From Sphingomonas sp. EC-HK361 (lineage in GTDB: Bacteria > Pseudomonadota > Alphaproteobacteria > Sphingomonadales > Sphingomonadaceae): 64,000 nucleotides of DNA. The DNA is taken from contig NZ_LR701494.1 of NCBI RefSeq assembly GCF_902498785.1, positions 1,441,105-1,505,104 on the forward strand, given 5' to 3'. Shown in pieces: positions 17,919-26,664 of this stretch. The position numbers and the translations under genes were made by a program. Positions within the stretch are counted from its first letter, which is position 1, and every line of letters begins with the position of its first letter. Below the pieces are notes generated by a model, which was given only the letters and a program-made list of their open reading frames with translations, was not told the DNA's origin and made no database searches.

Positions 17919-17934
17919 TATTCCATATGGAATA
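17919..17934. promoter_or_regulatory. Perfect 16-base palindrome at the LysR gene start
   Basis: TATTCCATATGGAATA is a perfect inverted repeat four bases upstream of the LysR-type gene's ATG, in the lysR-styA divergent gap. It has the size of a LysR-type binding half-region and is unlike the PaaR-type sites. It may serve autoregulation or activation of styA. Confidence 0.5.
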
Positions 17935-17964
17935 TATACTAGCACGAACAGGCGATTTACGCCT

Positions 17965-17982
17965 GAACGCTCGGTCGGTAAA
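17965..17982. promoter_or_regulatory. PaaR-type operator and promoter region of styA
   Basis: GAACGCTCGGTCGGTAAA is the inverted form of the shared palindrome (TTTACCGACCGAGCGTTC on the other strand). A plus-strand promoter TTTACG (17957-17962), 17-base spacer, TAAATA (17980-17985) overlaps it. It is about 50 bases upstream of styA and would place the styrene operon under the same repressor as paa. Confidence 0.5.
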
Positions 17983-18033
17983 TAGGATGAAACAAAATAA
18001 GCAATTCCCGACCATCCGCGAAAGGAAGAGGAT

Positions 18034-19302
18034 ATGACGAAATCGATCGGCATCGTCGGCGCCGGCACCGCAGGCCTTCATCTTGGCCTCCACCTTATCG
18101 AGAACGGCGTCGAGGCGACGATCTACACCGATCGGCGGCCCGAGGAATATGCGTCGATGCGCCTCCTCAACACCGTGGCTCACCACCATGTCACCGTGTC
18201 CCGCGAGGACCGGCTTGGCGTGAACCATTGGCCCGATGCCGGCTATGCAGGGCATTATTATTATATCGGCGGCCCGCAGCCGCTCGAATTCTACGGGAAG
18301 CTCGAAAAGCCGAGCCGGGCCGTCGATTATCGCATCTATCAGCCCGCTTTGATGGAGGATTTCGCAGCGCGCGGCGGGACCATCGTCTATGAGCCGATCG
18401 CCCACGAGGATCTGCCGGAGATCTCCGAAAAGCACGATCTGATCGTCATATGCACCGGCAAGGGCCCGTTCGGCCAGATGTTCGCCCACGAGCCCGCCTA
18501 TTCGCCATTCGATCGGCCGCAGCGCGCGCTGTGCGTCGGACTCTTCAAGGGCATCCGCGAGACGGAAACGCGCGCCGTGACGATGTTCTTCTCTCCCGGA
18601 CAGGGCGAGATGATCGAGATTCCCACTCTCTCGTTCAACGGCATGGTCAGCGCGCTCGTCATGGAGAACCATATCGGCGGCGATCTCGAGATCCTCGCCA
18701 AGACCAAATATGACGACGATCCCAAGGCCTTCATCGCGCTTCTTCTCGAAAAGCTGAAGAAGCACTATCCGACCTGCTACGAGCGCATCGACCTCGACAC
18801 CTTCGATCTTGCCAATGGGCCGCTCGACATCCTCCAGGGCGGTGTCACGCCAACCGTGCGCGCGAGCTACACCAGGCTGTCGAACGGCAAGCTCGCGGTC
18901 GCGCTCGGCGACGTGCAGGCCGTGGTCGATCCGGTCCTGGGCCAGGGCGCGAACATGGCATCCTATGCCGGCGTGATACTCGGCGAGGAGATCGTGGCCA
19001 ATGAGGTGTTCGACGAGCGCTTCATGGAGAAGGTCGACGCACGTCGCGGTGACCGGGTGCTCAGCGCCACCCGCTGGACCAACTATATCCTCCGTGGCTT
19101 CAACACGCTTGCGCCTGAGCTTCTGCAGTTCATCGGCGCGATTAGCCAGAACCCGCCGCTCGCCGACGAGTTCACCGAGAACTTCAACTTCCCGGAGAAG
19201 CAGTGGGACTGTTTCTCGAGCCCCGAGCGCGTCCAGCGCTGGATCGAGCAGCGCCTCTCGGTGCCGGCGAACGACGAAGAAGTCACAGTTGCAGCTGAAT
19301 GA
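18034..19302 (+). CDS. styA: Styrene monooxygenase oxygenase component StyA
   Basis: A 422-residue FAD-dependent epoxidase that uses reduced FAD from StyB to make (S)-styrene oxide. Family features are the N-terminal [16 protein letters not shown] Rossmann motif and the FAD-ribityl segment [19 protein letters not shown] near residue 290. Length fits the about 415-residue StyA proteins. Start ATG 18034 has AGGAAGAGG upstream. Indole monooxygenases belong to the same family, but the adjacent styB, styC and styD favour styrene. Confidence 0.94.
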   Translation: MTKSIGIVGAGTAGLHLGLHLIENGVEATIYTDRRPEEYASMRLLNTVAHHHVTVSREDRLGVNHWPDAGYAGHYYYIGGPQPLEFYGKLEKPSRAVDYRIYQPALMEDFAARGGTIVYEPIAHEDLPEISEKHDLIVICTGKGPFGQMFAHEPAYSPFDRPQRALCVGLFKGIRETETRAVTMFFSPGQGEMIEIPTLSFNGMVSALVMENHIGGDLEILAKTKYDDDPKAFIALLLEKLKKHYPTCYERIDLDTFDLANGPLDILQGGVTPTVRASYTRLSNGKLAVALGDVQAVVDPVLGQGANMASYAGVILGEEIVANEVFDERFMEKVDARRGDRVLSATRWTNYILRGFNTLAPELLQFIGAISQNPPLADEFTENFNFPEKQWDCFSSPERVQRWIEQRLSVPANDEEVTVAAE

Positions 19303-19360
19303 GGAAGGTCGGCCGGCCGCTGGGGTGCGGGCCGGCCTTCACCTTCCGGGGAGACACCCG

Positions 19361-19861
19361 ATGTCCGTAACCGATGACATATTTCGCAGAGCTCTGTCCT
19401 GCCTCGCGGCCGGCGTGAGCATCGTATCCACCCAGCGTGATGGGGACCGGCGGGGAGTGACCGCAACTGCCGTCTGCTCGGTCTCGGCGTCGCCGCCTAC
19501 CATCCTCGCCTGTGTGAACACCGCGACCGGAACGTGTCAGATGATCAGGGAAACCGGCCTGTTCGCGGTCAATCTGCTGGCTCAGCATCATCAGCCGGTA
19601 GCGGAAGTGTTCGCGGGCCGGAGCGGCCTGCAGGGTGACGACCGGTTCGAGCATGGTGATTGGACGGCGGGCGATGTCCACGGGCTGCCGATCCTCCAGA
19701 CGGCACTTGCAGCGATCGAATGCCGAGTCGACCATCAGGTGCAGGCCGGCACCCATGTCGTATTCTTCGGCGTCATACAGGGCGTTTATTTTGCGGACCA
19801 TCCGCCGTTGCTGTTTCACGGCGGACGCTTCCACGCGCTTCCGGTCGCTGCCGCCGCCTGA
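19361..19861 (+). CDS. styB: Styrene monooxygenase flavin reductase StyB
   Basis: A 166-residue flavin reductase of the HpaC/StyB type that supplies reduced FAD to StyA. Features are the FRRALSCLAAGVSIVSTQRD start, GVTATAVCSVSASPPTIL and a terminal ADHPPLLFHGGRFHAL. Start ATG 19361 has GGGGAGA upstream. It lies 58 bases after styA on the same strand. Confidence 0.93.
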   Translation: MSVTDDIFRRALSCLAAGVSIVSTQRDGDRRGVTATAVCSVSASPPTILACVNTATGTCQMIRETGLFAVNLLAQHHQPVAEVFAGRSGLQGDDRFEHGDWTAGDVHGLPILQTALAAIECRVDHQVQAGTHVVFFGVIQGVYFADHPPLLFHGGRFHALPVAAAA

Positions 19862-19900
19862 GGTGAAGAACACCCGGGAAAACAATGAGGAGAGGATAAT

Positions 19901-20443
19901 ATGGCAACTTTGGCGTCCCGCTCGCAAGCATCGGCTTCCCCGACGGAAAAGGACGATGCATTCCATCGCGTTGCATTGCGCAATGTCATGCTTGGCAACG
20001 GCGTGCTCATGATCTTCATGGCCCTGGTCGGAGGCCTCGGCCTGTGGATGTATCTGCTGGGCGGGATCTTCCCGCTCCCCGGCATCGACTGGAAATTCCA
20101 GCTCCCCGGCTCGGCCGAAGGCTGGGCGCGCGCGCACACCGGACCCGTCATGAACGGGTTGATGGTGATCGCGGTCGCATTCATCCTGCCGCTCCTCTCC
20201 TTTACGCCGAAGCAGGCGCGCCTCTGGGGCTGGATCGTCGTTCTCGACGGCTGGTCGAACACCGGTTTCTATTTTTTCGGAAACTGGGCGCCGAACCGCG
20301 GCCTGTCATTTGGCCCCAACAAATGGGGCGATGCCAATATCTTCAGTTTCCTCGCGCTTGCCCCTGCTTATCTGTTCGGCGTCCTCGTGATGATCGCGCT
20401 GTTCATGATCGGGCTGCGCGCGATCCAGGATGCCCGGCGCTGA
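19901..20443 (+). CDS. styC: Styrene oxide isomerase StyC
   Basis: A 180-residue integral membrane protein with four predicted helices that rearranges styrene oxide to phenylacetaldehyde. Diagnostic segments are PGSAEGWARAHTGPVMNGLM, LDGWSNTGFYFFGNWAPNRG and FSFLALAPAYLFGVL. Recent structural work describes the family as a haem b-containing membrane trimer. Start ATG 19901 has AGGAGAGG upstream. It lies 39 bases after styB, completing styABC. Confidence 0.95.
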   Translation: MATLASRSQASASPTEKDDAFHRVALRNVMLGNGVLMIFMALVGGLGLWMYLLGGIFPLPGIDWKFQLPGSAEGWARAHTGPVMNGLMVIAVAFILPLLSFTPKQARLWGWIVVLDGWSNTGFYFFGNWAPNRGLSFGPNKWGDANIFSFLALAPAYLFGVLVMIALFMIGLRAIQDARR

Positions 20444-20511
20444 GTTGCCGGAACACTTATCCGAAGACGATTCAGTAGAGCGCAGCACATTGCGCCATGG
20501 GAGGATGATTT

Positions 20512-21225
20512 ATGAAGGCAAGGATCATGGCCGCGATCTGCGCGGTTTGCATTACGGCACCTGCGCTGGCCGACACGCCCGAGCCCGGTGCCGACGCGAC
20601 GCCCCGAGCGGCCGACGCCCCCGCACCCCCGCCCGTTGCGGAAGAGGCACCGTTCAAGCACTGGTTCATCCGCGCCGGGCCGGCCGAAGTGATTTACGAT
20701 GAGGGCGCCAAGATTTCTGTCGGGGGCCAGCAGGTCCCCGGAGCAAGCGTACGCGTCAAGAACAATTTCACCGGCGAGATCGAGGGCGGTTATTATTTCA
20801 ACCCGAACGTTTCGGTATCCCTGACGGTCGGCGCACCGCCGACCGCCACGCTGTATGGCACCGGCCCCTTAGCCGGGCTCAAGCTGGGCAAGGTGACCTA
20901 CGGTCCGGCCGTCGCCGCCGTTCAGTATCACATCACCAACTTTGGCAAGCATTTCCAGCCTTATCTGGGCTCCGGCATCAACTATACGATCGTGCTCAAG
21001 AACCACGATGCGGCGGTTCAGAACCTGAAGGTCAAGAGCCCGGTAGGGGTTGTTCTCCAGGGTGGCATCGAGAGCTGGCTGAGCAACCGCTTGAGCCTTT
21101 TTGTCGATGCAAAGCAGATTTTCCTCAACACGACCGCTCGCGGTACGGTGGCGGGCGCGCCGGCGAGGGCCAACATCCGCATCAATCCGCTGATCGTGAC
21201 AGGCGGTTTGAGCTTCCACTTCTGA
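20512..21225 (+). CDS. OmpW/AlkL-family outer-membrane protein, probable hydrophobic substrate channel
   Basis: A 237-residue outer-membrane beta-barrel protein. A signal peptide ends near APALA (about residue 20), followed by an Ala/Pro-rich stretch and then the OmpW barrel (GYYFNPNVSVSLTVGAPP; FQPYLGSGINYT). It ends in aromatic SFHF, typical of outer-membrane assembly. OmpW/AlkL proteins let hydrophobic molecules cross the outer membrane, so uptake of styrene is the likely role. It lies 68 bases after styC on the same strand. Confidence 0.87.
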   Translation: MKARIMAAICAVCITAPALADTPEPGADATPRAADAPAPPPVAEEAPFKHWFIRAGPAEVIYDEGAKISVGGQQVPGASVRVKNNFTGEIEGGYYFNPNVSVSLTVGAPPTATLYGTGPLAGLKLGKVTYGPAVAAVQYHITNFGKHFQPYLGSGINYTIVLKNHDAAVQNLKVKSPVGVVLQGGIESWLSNRLSLFVDAKQIFLNTTARGTVAGAPARANIRINPLIVTGGLSFHF

Positions 21226-21270
21226 CAAGCGGGTTCGGCGCGGCGCAGTCAAAAGGATGGATAGGACATC

Positions 21271-21483
21271 ATGGTAGTCATTTCCTGTCCGAAATGTGGT
21301 CTACGGGGCTGCATAGCCTCTCCCCCCGAGTCTGCTGCGCCGAACGACAACGAAAATATGCGCGAGTTTCTCCCGCCCGAGGGATTTCGCAAGGTCCAGC
21401 TTGGATGGAGGGTCGGCACCTTGCGGCTATATTGCATGACCTGCGGGCTGCCGGCGGAAGCCTTGAATTCAAATCTCGGATGA
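21271..21483 (+). CDS. Small Cys-pair protein, possible zinc ribbon
   Basis: A 70-residue protein of unknown function. It has two Cys pairs, CPKCG near the N-terminus and CMTCG near the C-terminus, spaced as in a treble-clef zinc ribbon. A GGATAGGAC precedes the ATG at 21271. It is the last intact frame before the transposase remnants and may be the tail of the styABC-ompW transcript. Codon use looks ordinary. The gene call is moderately sure; the function is not known. Confidence 0.5.
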   Translation: MVVISCPKCGLRGCIASPPESAAPNDNENMREFLPPEGFRKVQLGWRVGTLRLYCMTCGLPAEALNSNLG

Positions 21484-21494
21484 GGTGACCTCAG

Positions 21495-22140
21495 GGGCCT
21501 CTACGCTAGGCTCAGGATCTATCAAATCATTCGCGGAGATGAGGATCGGTTGATTCGATGACGGAGTTGGCAGGCCTTGCCATGAGCGATTTGATTCGGT
21601 TGTCGGAGGCGCAGATGTGCCGGATCAAGCCATATTTGCCGCTGTCGCATGGCGTGCCACGGGTAGACGACCGGCGGATCATCAGCGGCATGATCTTCGT
21701 CATCAGGAACGGCTTGCGATGGCGCGACGCGCCCGACGACTACGGTCCGTCGAAGACGATCTACAACCGCTTCGTCCGGTGGAGCCTGCTTGGCGTGCTC
21801 AACAAGATCTTCTCCGCCCTGTCGGCGCGGGGCGGCAAGCCCGACCAGCTGATGATCGATGCGACGCACCTGAAGGCGCATCGGACCGCCGCCAGCCTGC
21901 TCAAAAAGTGGCTGTTCGCAGACGTATCGAACGCACAAAAGGCGGCCTGAATTCCAAACGCCATGCCGTATGGGACGGCAACGGCAGGCCGCTGATCATG
22001 CCGATCAGCGAGGGGCAGGTGAGCGACTACAAGGGCGCCGCCCTCATGCTCGACGCCTTGCCCGCGCCAAAACGCTGCTCGGTAACCGAGGCTACGATCC
22101 CGACTGGTTCCGCACAGCGTCGCTGGGCGCGGCTGAGTAG
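21495..22140 (+). mobile_element. Degenerate IS5-family insertion sequence with broken transposase
   Basis: The frame 21558-21950 (130 residues) is an IS5-type transposase N-terminal half (MCRIKPYLPLSHGVPRVDDR; RNGLRWRDAPDDYGPSKTIY; DQLMIDATHLKAHRTA). The next part continues in another frame (RTKGGLNSKRHAVWDGNGRP; SDYKGAALMLDAL). A third frame has LLGNRGYDPDWFRT before similarity ends near 22125. Two frameshifts and the lost DDE C-terminus make it inactive. CTACGCTAGGCTCAGGATCT near 21500 may be its left end. Confidence 0.8.
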
Positions 22141-22510
22141 TCCCGGGGCGCTGCCCCGGCGCCCATCGGACCTGATTCCGCCCAGCTTCCTCCACGCGCG
22201 AGCGCGTTCCGTGCAGCCGGTTCCCGGCGAAGCCACCGCTCCGGCTGCCCGTCTCGCATCTCAACCGTCATATGTCGACCACCACGGCGCTTCCTCAAGG
22301 AGCGCCGGGTCGGCTCCGAGACCAATCCACGCACCAGAAGAGCAAAATGAAGCAAGAAGCTCCATTTTTTGTCTCTCTATACGCTTATCGATTGGTTCGG
22401 CACTTCATTGCCCCACCCATTGCGCGGCCAGCCGGATCACCTCATTCTTTGTCGACCCAAGCGTCACCACATGAGTCGTCCAGTCAAAGAAGTCTTCAGG
22501 ATAAAAACCA
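22141..22510. other. Stretch without a recognisable gene, after the IS5 remnant
   Basis: No intact gene is recognisable. There is a short GC hairpin near 22141-22162 (CGGGGCGCTGCCCCGGCGCC). On the minus strand 22411-22496 reads as a short tail, FFDWTTHVVTLGSTKNEVIR and then LAAQWVGQ with a stop, that looks like the C-terminus of a lost gene. I cannot name it. Confidence 0.35.
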
Positions 22511-22753
22511 ATGGGGCATCCTATGTCCGACAATAAGTATCTGACTGTCGAGGAAGTGGTCGAACGCTATCGCGGGGCTGTCACTGTCAGCACGTTGGAG
22601 AGTTGGCGGGGAATGCGGATTGGCCCCGCGTTCATCAAGGTAGGGAAAGCTGTCCTGTACCCTGTCGAGGAATTGGACGTCTGGGACAAGAAGAACATGG
22701 TTGTCTGCAAGCCTTCCAAGGTGATCGGCCGGGCTCGCGTCACAGAGGTCTAA
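22511..22753 (+). CDS. Excisionase-like helix-turn-helix protein
   Basis: An 80-residue small HTH protein. The segment YLTVEEVVERYRGAVTVSTL followed by ESWRGMRIGPAFIKVGKAVL and YPVEELDVW is the MerR/excisionase-type fold found in phage and integrative element proteins. Two starts are possible: ATG 22511, or ATG 22523 with GGGG upstream. It sits between the IS5 and IS66 remnants, so it is probably left over from a mobile element. Confidence 0.65.
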   Translation: MGHPMSDNKYLTVEEVVERYRGAVTVSTLESWRGMRIGPAFIKVGKAVLYPVEELDVWDKKNMVVCKPSKVIGRARVTEV

Positions 22754-22949
22754 TAGCTCTTGCTCCCTACCGTTGACGAGCCGCGCACGCGTCCCCAACA
22801 ATAAAGGCCCCCACATCGAGCCCGATCGACAAGCCTGCCGGCGTGGCAAGCACTCCAAAACGAGGAACGCCGCGGACCAAGCAACTGTTGTCAGTCCCTC
22901 TGCGGCGTCAAGGTAACTGCTCACGGGGTTGGCTCGGGATCGAGGCGGA

Positions 22950-24277
22950 TCAGGCGATAGCGAAATTGCCGTCGACGGGATTGCGGATGGCGCGGAGCGC
23001 GGATTGTCCGGAGAGACGGGCCGTTCCGGTCACAGAGCGATAGCCCGCATGAATCTGTGCATCCCATCCCGAGCGGAAGCCGTTGGTGACCTTTCGAACA
23101 CCACCGATGGGCAGATCTCTCTCTCGGAGATGTTGTTGGTTGCTGGGACCTCGCGGTTGGAGAGGAAGACGAAGAACTTCCCTCGCCACGCTTTGATTTG
23201 TCTGAGGAGCGCCTGTCCGGCCGGATGGACGATCGGCATGCGCATCAACCGGGTAAGCACATTGTCGGCCTTGGCGGCATAGGTGGCCAGCATTGTGTCT
23301 TTCAGGCTGCTCCGTCGCTTGCCAATGCGGATGGCCCAACGCAGGTGATCGCGGACTTTCAGGGCAAAGGCCCCGTTGCCGCAGTCGATGGCGTATTAAA
23401 CATCGCGCAACACGTGGGCGAGGCGCACCGGGTGCGCTTTGCCCAGTTCCTGTTGACCGGCATAGCGATCAGAGATCTACACATCGGGCTGATGGCCGCC
23501 GAGCACCTACTCAGCGACGCTGCGTGCCGGCGTGGGGCGACTTGTGCGGGACGGCTTTGTCGGAGAGGAACACCCGCTGCCAATGGATGACGCCGTTGAT
23601 GCGGATCGTCGTCTCGTCCGATGCGATCACCCGCATGGTCAGCAACTTGTCGATCGCTTTGGTACACTGCCGCCCATGCGGCGCAAGACATTGGCGATTG
23701 CCCCTTCGGAGATGACCAGACCGAACAACTCGTCGGCAAACCGGGCCAAGCGTTCAAAGCCTACATGGTGGCTGTGATGCAGATATGCGAGCAGCGAGCC
23801 GATCCCGGGGCCGAACAGCGTGCCCGGCGCCATCTCGGCAGGCGCCTCGGCGCGATATTCGCGGCAGCGGCCACCGAACAACTCGATGCGTGTGACGATC
23901 GGCCAGATCGCAGGCAAATCGATGTGATCATAGCGATGACGGCAGCGCTGGACCTGACCCGAAACATCGCTGTCGCAATGCCCGCAGGCCGTCGCCATGA
24001 CCCGCTCGGTCTTATCCGGTGTCTCGGACAGAGGCCGGTGCCTGCCAACTCGCGAGGGGCGCTTGCCGTCCTTCGCCTTGCGGCCCTTACTGCCACCCTT
24101 GCCGAAATCGTCCTTCGAGAGCGGGACGCGTGAGTTCTTCCACGTCTTGCGCGGCTTACCGACCGGCGCCTCCAGTTCCGAAATCCGAGCCGCCATCCGC
24201 TCGATCATCTCGTGCTGTGTAGGCAGCAGTGCGTTCCTCTCCGCCTCGGTCAGAACATGAAGCGGCGGCGGCGACAT
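22950..24277 (-). pseudogene. IS66-family transposase (TnpC), broken by several frameshifts
   Basis: Reading on the minus strand, 24277-23639 gives the IS66 N-terminus (leucine-rich start, the ACGHCDSDVSGQVQRCRHRY zinc-finger-like segment, GPGIGSLLAYLHHSHHVGFE, RLARFADELFGLVISEGAI). After a frameshift the catalytic part continues, including VIASDETTIRINGVIHWQRV. Two more frames give AIDCGNG..., then FFVFLSNREVPATNNISERE near the C-terminus. At least three frame breaks make it non-functional. It may have moved genes in this zone in the past. Confidence 0.85.
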
Positions 24278-24766
24278 GCTCAGGCTGAATCAAATCCTGA
24301 TTCCGGGCGCAACACCTTTTCTGGCAACCCCGTGAGCAGTTACGCGTTAAGGTCGGAGGCCCTTGTCTTTTCCTCAAGGACTTGCTTACAAAAATCCGGA
24401 TACGGCACCGTATTTGCCTCACGCGTTGACGAAAGTTCGCGGACAGCCGAGGACGCCGTACGGTAATCATTTCTAGCAAATTGATAGTACTGCCATCGCC
24501 AATAGATGACCCACTCGCTGCGTCTTGGCGCGGCTTTTCTCCCGTATGACTGGGAGCTGTCATCTCGAACGCGCTGCCAGACTCACATTGTCCCAAGGTT
24601 AAAAAGGGGACTATAACCGCATTCAATATGGGTGCACGGGGGTGTGTCATGGTAGCGTAACGAGGAGGCGTGAGCGGGATTTAATCCGCCCCTCATTTCA
24701 GCCCCCAACGAGATTTAATCAGTATAATTTTCGAATTAAATCAATCATTTATTCGTGCAAGCTGGG
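24278..24766. other. AT-richer stretch without a supported gene
   Basis: Between the IS66 start and the radC remnant no reading frame has a recognisable family. One minus-strand frame (24156-24650) is open for 164 codons, but its composition is unlike a protein and it overlaps the transposase. The stretch 24690-24760 is clearly AT-rich compared with its surroundings, consistent with foreign DNA ending at the radC junction. Confidence 0.4.
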
Positions 24767-24931
24767 ATGATCCACAACCATCCGTCAGGCGACCCCTCAC
24801 CCAGCCGGGCCGACATCGATATCACGCGCGCGATCATCGATGCGGGCAAGCGGCTGGGGATTGCGGTCCACGACCACATCATCGTCGGGACGAGCGGCCA
24901 TGTGAGCCTGCGCGCCAAGGGACTGATCTAA
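24767..24931 (+). pseudogene. radC: 3' remnant of radC (JAB-domain DNA repair protein)
   Basis: Codons from 24767 read [20 protein letters not shown] and end [11 protein letters not shown] with a TAA stop at 24929-24931. This is the metal-binding HNHPSGD motif and the last 50 residues of RadC; the N-terminal three quarters are absent. Sequence to the left is mobile-element debris, so radC has been cut by an insertion or deletion. Too short to be functional. Confidence 0.85.
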
Positions 24932-24934
24932 AGT

Positions 24935-25053
24935 ATCCTCCCCTGGAAGGGGAGGTGGCAGCGCGGAGCGCTGACGGAGGGGTATCGCCCTCTCGATAGC
25001 GGGGACACCCCTCCACCAGCTTCGCTGGTCCCCCTCCCCTTCCAGGGGAGGAT
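24935..25053. repeat. Long inverted repeat, sphingomonad-type palindromic element
   Basis: Two arms of 21 bases (24935-24955 and 25033-25053) are exact reverse complements. Between them lie further self-complementary pieces (AGCGCTGACGGAGGGGT; ACCCCTCCACCAGC). The whole can fold into a long stem between the radC remnant and the pectate-lyase gene and could end transcription from both sides. Confidence 0.75.
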
Positions 25054-25064
25054 CAATCAGTTCT

Positions 25065-26432
25065 TCACAGCGTCAGGCTCATCAGGCGCCGGTGCAGCTC
25101 GTCGAGCCAGGCATCGAGGTTGAGGATGCCATCGCCATTGGCGTCGCCCCACGCGTCGAATAGCTTCGGGTTCATGCCATGCGAGGCTTCCCACCGGTCG
25201 TCCATCCCGTCGCGATCGACGTCCGGATAGGCCTTGCCGGTGACGTTCGGCGCCGGGATGACCCCCGGCTGCTTCACGATCGCCCCTGTCCGGTTGCGCA
25301 CGTCCGACACGATCCGCGCATCGAAATTGTCGCGCGGCAGGGTGCCCGCACCGCGCAGCACCGTCTGATAGGCGGTCGCAGCGGACGTCGCGGCGAAGGT
25401 CGGGATGCATGGCGGACCGGCGACCTGCACTGGCGCGACGAGCGGCGAGACCTGCACCATCGGGCCGGAAAAGGCGTTGTCCCACAGATAGACCTTCGCC
25501 GGCCCGATCGAGCCGGTCAGGTTGCGCGCGATCGCGACGGTCGAACGGCTCGTGTTCGCGCCGCCGATGAAGCTGTTGCCGATGAGCGCGACGGGGGTGC
25601 CGCCGAAACTTTCCCAGATTTCAGCGAACTCGGACGCGGCATTGTAGAAGACGTTGTTGACGACCTCGACGCAGGAGCCGCGGGGGAAGTTGAGATCGGG
25701 ATTGCGGTCGCCATTGTGTGCACAGACATTGCCGGCGAACGTCAACCGCTGGGCATCGACCGGATCACTGGCGAGCAGCGCACACTTGTCGTGGGTCGGG
25801 ATGCCCTCGGCGAAGATCGAATTGCTGATCGTGATCCGGTCGTTGTCGGCATAGCCGTTGATCAGCTCGTCGCGCGCCCAGCTGGCGCTGACATGATCGA
25901 GGATCACGTTGTCGCTGTGCTCGATCGTGATCGAATCCTCGGATTCGCGGTTCGCGCCGATCCGGTCGTTGCGCACGCGGATGTAGCGAACGACGATATC
26001 CTGCGTGTTCTTGATGAGCAGCGGTGTATAGCCGACCGACCCGCCGCCATGCGCCAGCGTGATGCCTGCGCCCGGCGCGGTCTGCCCGGCGATGGTCAGG
26101 TAGGGGTTGCGGATCACTGGCGGCCGTGTCGTGAAGCGGATGACACCGCTGACCTGGAAAACGCACACCCGCGGCCCGCTCGCGTCGATGCAGGCGCGCA
26201 AGCTGCCGGGGCCGGAATCAGCGAGCTTGTTGACGATGATGACCTGACCGCCGCGCCCGCCCTTCGCCGCCGCGCCGTAGCCGACCGCGCCGGGAAAGGC
26301 GAGCGGCCCCGCCACCGCGCGCGGCGCCGGCGGCGCGGTCTGCGCCAGCGTCGGCGACGGGGCGAGCGCCGCGAGAATTGAGAGCGCCGTGGTGCCCGCG
26401 AGCGCGCTCGCGCCATGTCCGATCCAGGCCAT
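25065..26432 (-). CDS. Secreted pectate-lyase-like beta-helix protein with C-terminal Ca-binding repeats
   Basis: A 455-residue exported protein. A signal peptide ends near LAQTAPP (about residue 32). The central part has pectate-lyase features: FPGAVGYGAAAKGGRGGQVI at the start, the LTIAGQTAPGAGIT turn, SEDSITIEHSDNVILDHVSA and repeated short strands of a right-handed helix. The C-terminus holds DVDRDGMDDRWE and DANGDGILNLD, calcium-binding loops of the EF-hand or thrombospondin type. It probably degrades plant pectin or a related polysaccharide outside the cell. Start ATG 26432 has GGGGGAGAAG upstream. Substrate not proven. Confidence 0.82.
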   Translation of the reverse strand: MAWIGHGASALAGTTALSILAALAPSPTLAQTAPPAPRAVAGPLAFPGAVGYGAAAKGGRGGQVIIVNKLADSGPGSLRACIDASGPRVCVFQVSGVIRFTTRPPVIRNPYLTIAGQTAPGAGITLAHGGGSVGYTPLLIKNTQDIVVRYIRVRNDRIGANRESEDSITIEHSDNVILDHVSASWARDELINGYADNDRITISNSIFAEGIPTHDKCALLASDPVDAQRLTFAGNVCAHNGDRNPDLNFPRGSCVEVVNNVFYNAASEFAEIWESFGGTPVALIGNSFIGGANTSRSTVAIARNLTGSIGPAKVYLWDNAFSGPMVQVSPLVAPVQVAGPPCIPTFAATSAATAYQTVLRGAGTLPRDNFDARIVSDVRNRTGAIVKQPGVIPAPNVTGKAYPDVDRDGMDDRWEASHGMNPKLFDAWGDANGDGILNLDAWLDELHRRLMSLTL

Positions 26433-26664
26433 CGTCTTCTCCCCCTGCGAAATCCCTGCCGATCGTTCGCCGAAGGATCAATTGACCATAAGGAGGAGTC
26501 GTGCCCGTGTTCTCGAGCTTTGCCGATCGTGCGCGGCGGGTAAGGCGGGCAAGATCGATGAAATAGCGCGAAAGTTCAGCGAGTCGTGAGAACGGAACGC
26601 CTTGCGGCGCGGCTCGGACGGTGCCTACATTTCGCGCGGGATCAGCGTGTAGGGGGGAAACAGG

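Noticed and set aside
22141-22355. Minus-strand frame rich in Arg between the IS remnants
   Set aside because: Low-information Arg-rich reading; it may be part of an old element, but nothing supports a gene.
24156-24650. 164-codon minus-strand frame upstream of the IS66 transposase
   Set aside because: No recognisable family; it overlaps the transposase start in another frame and has a mixed, non-protein-like composition.
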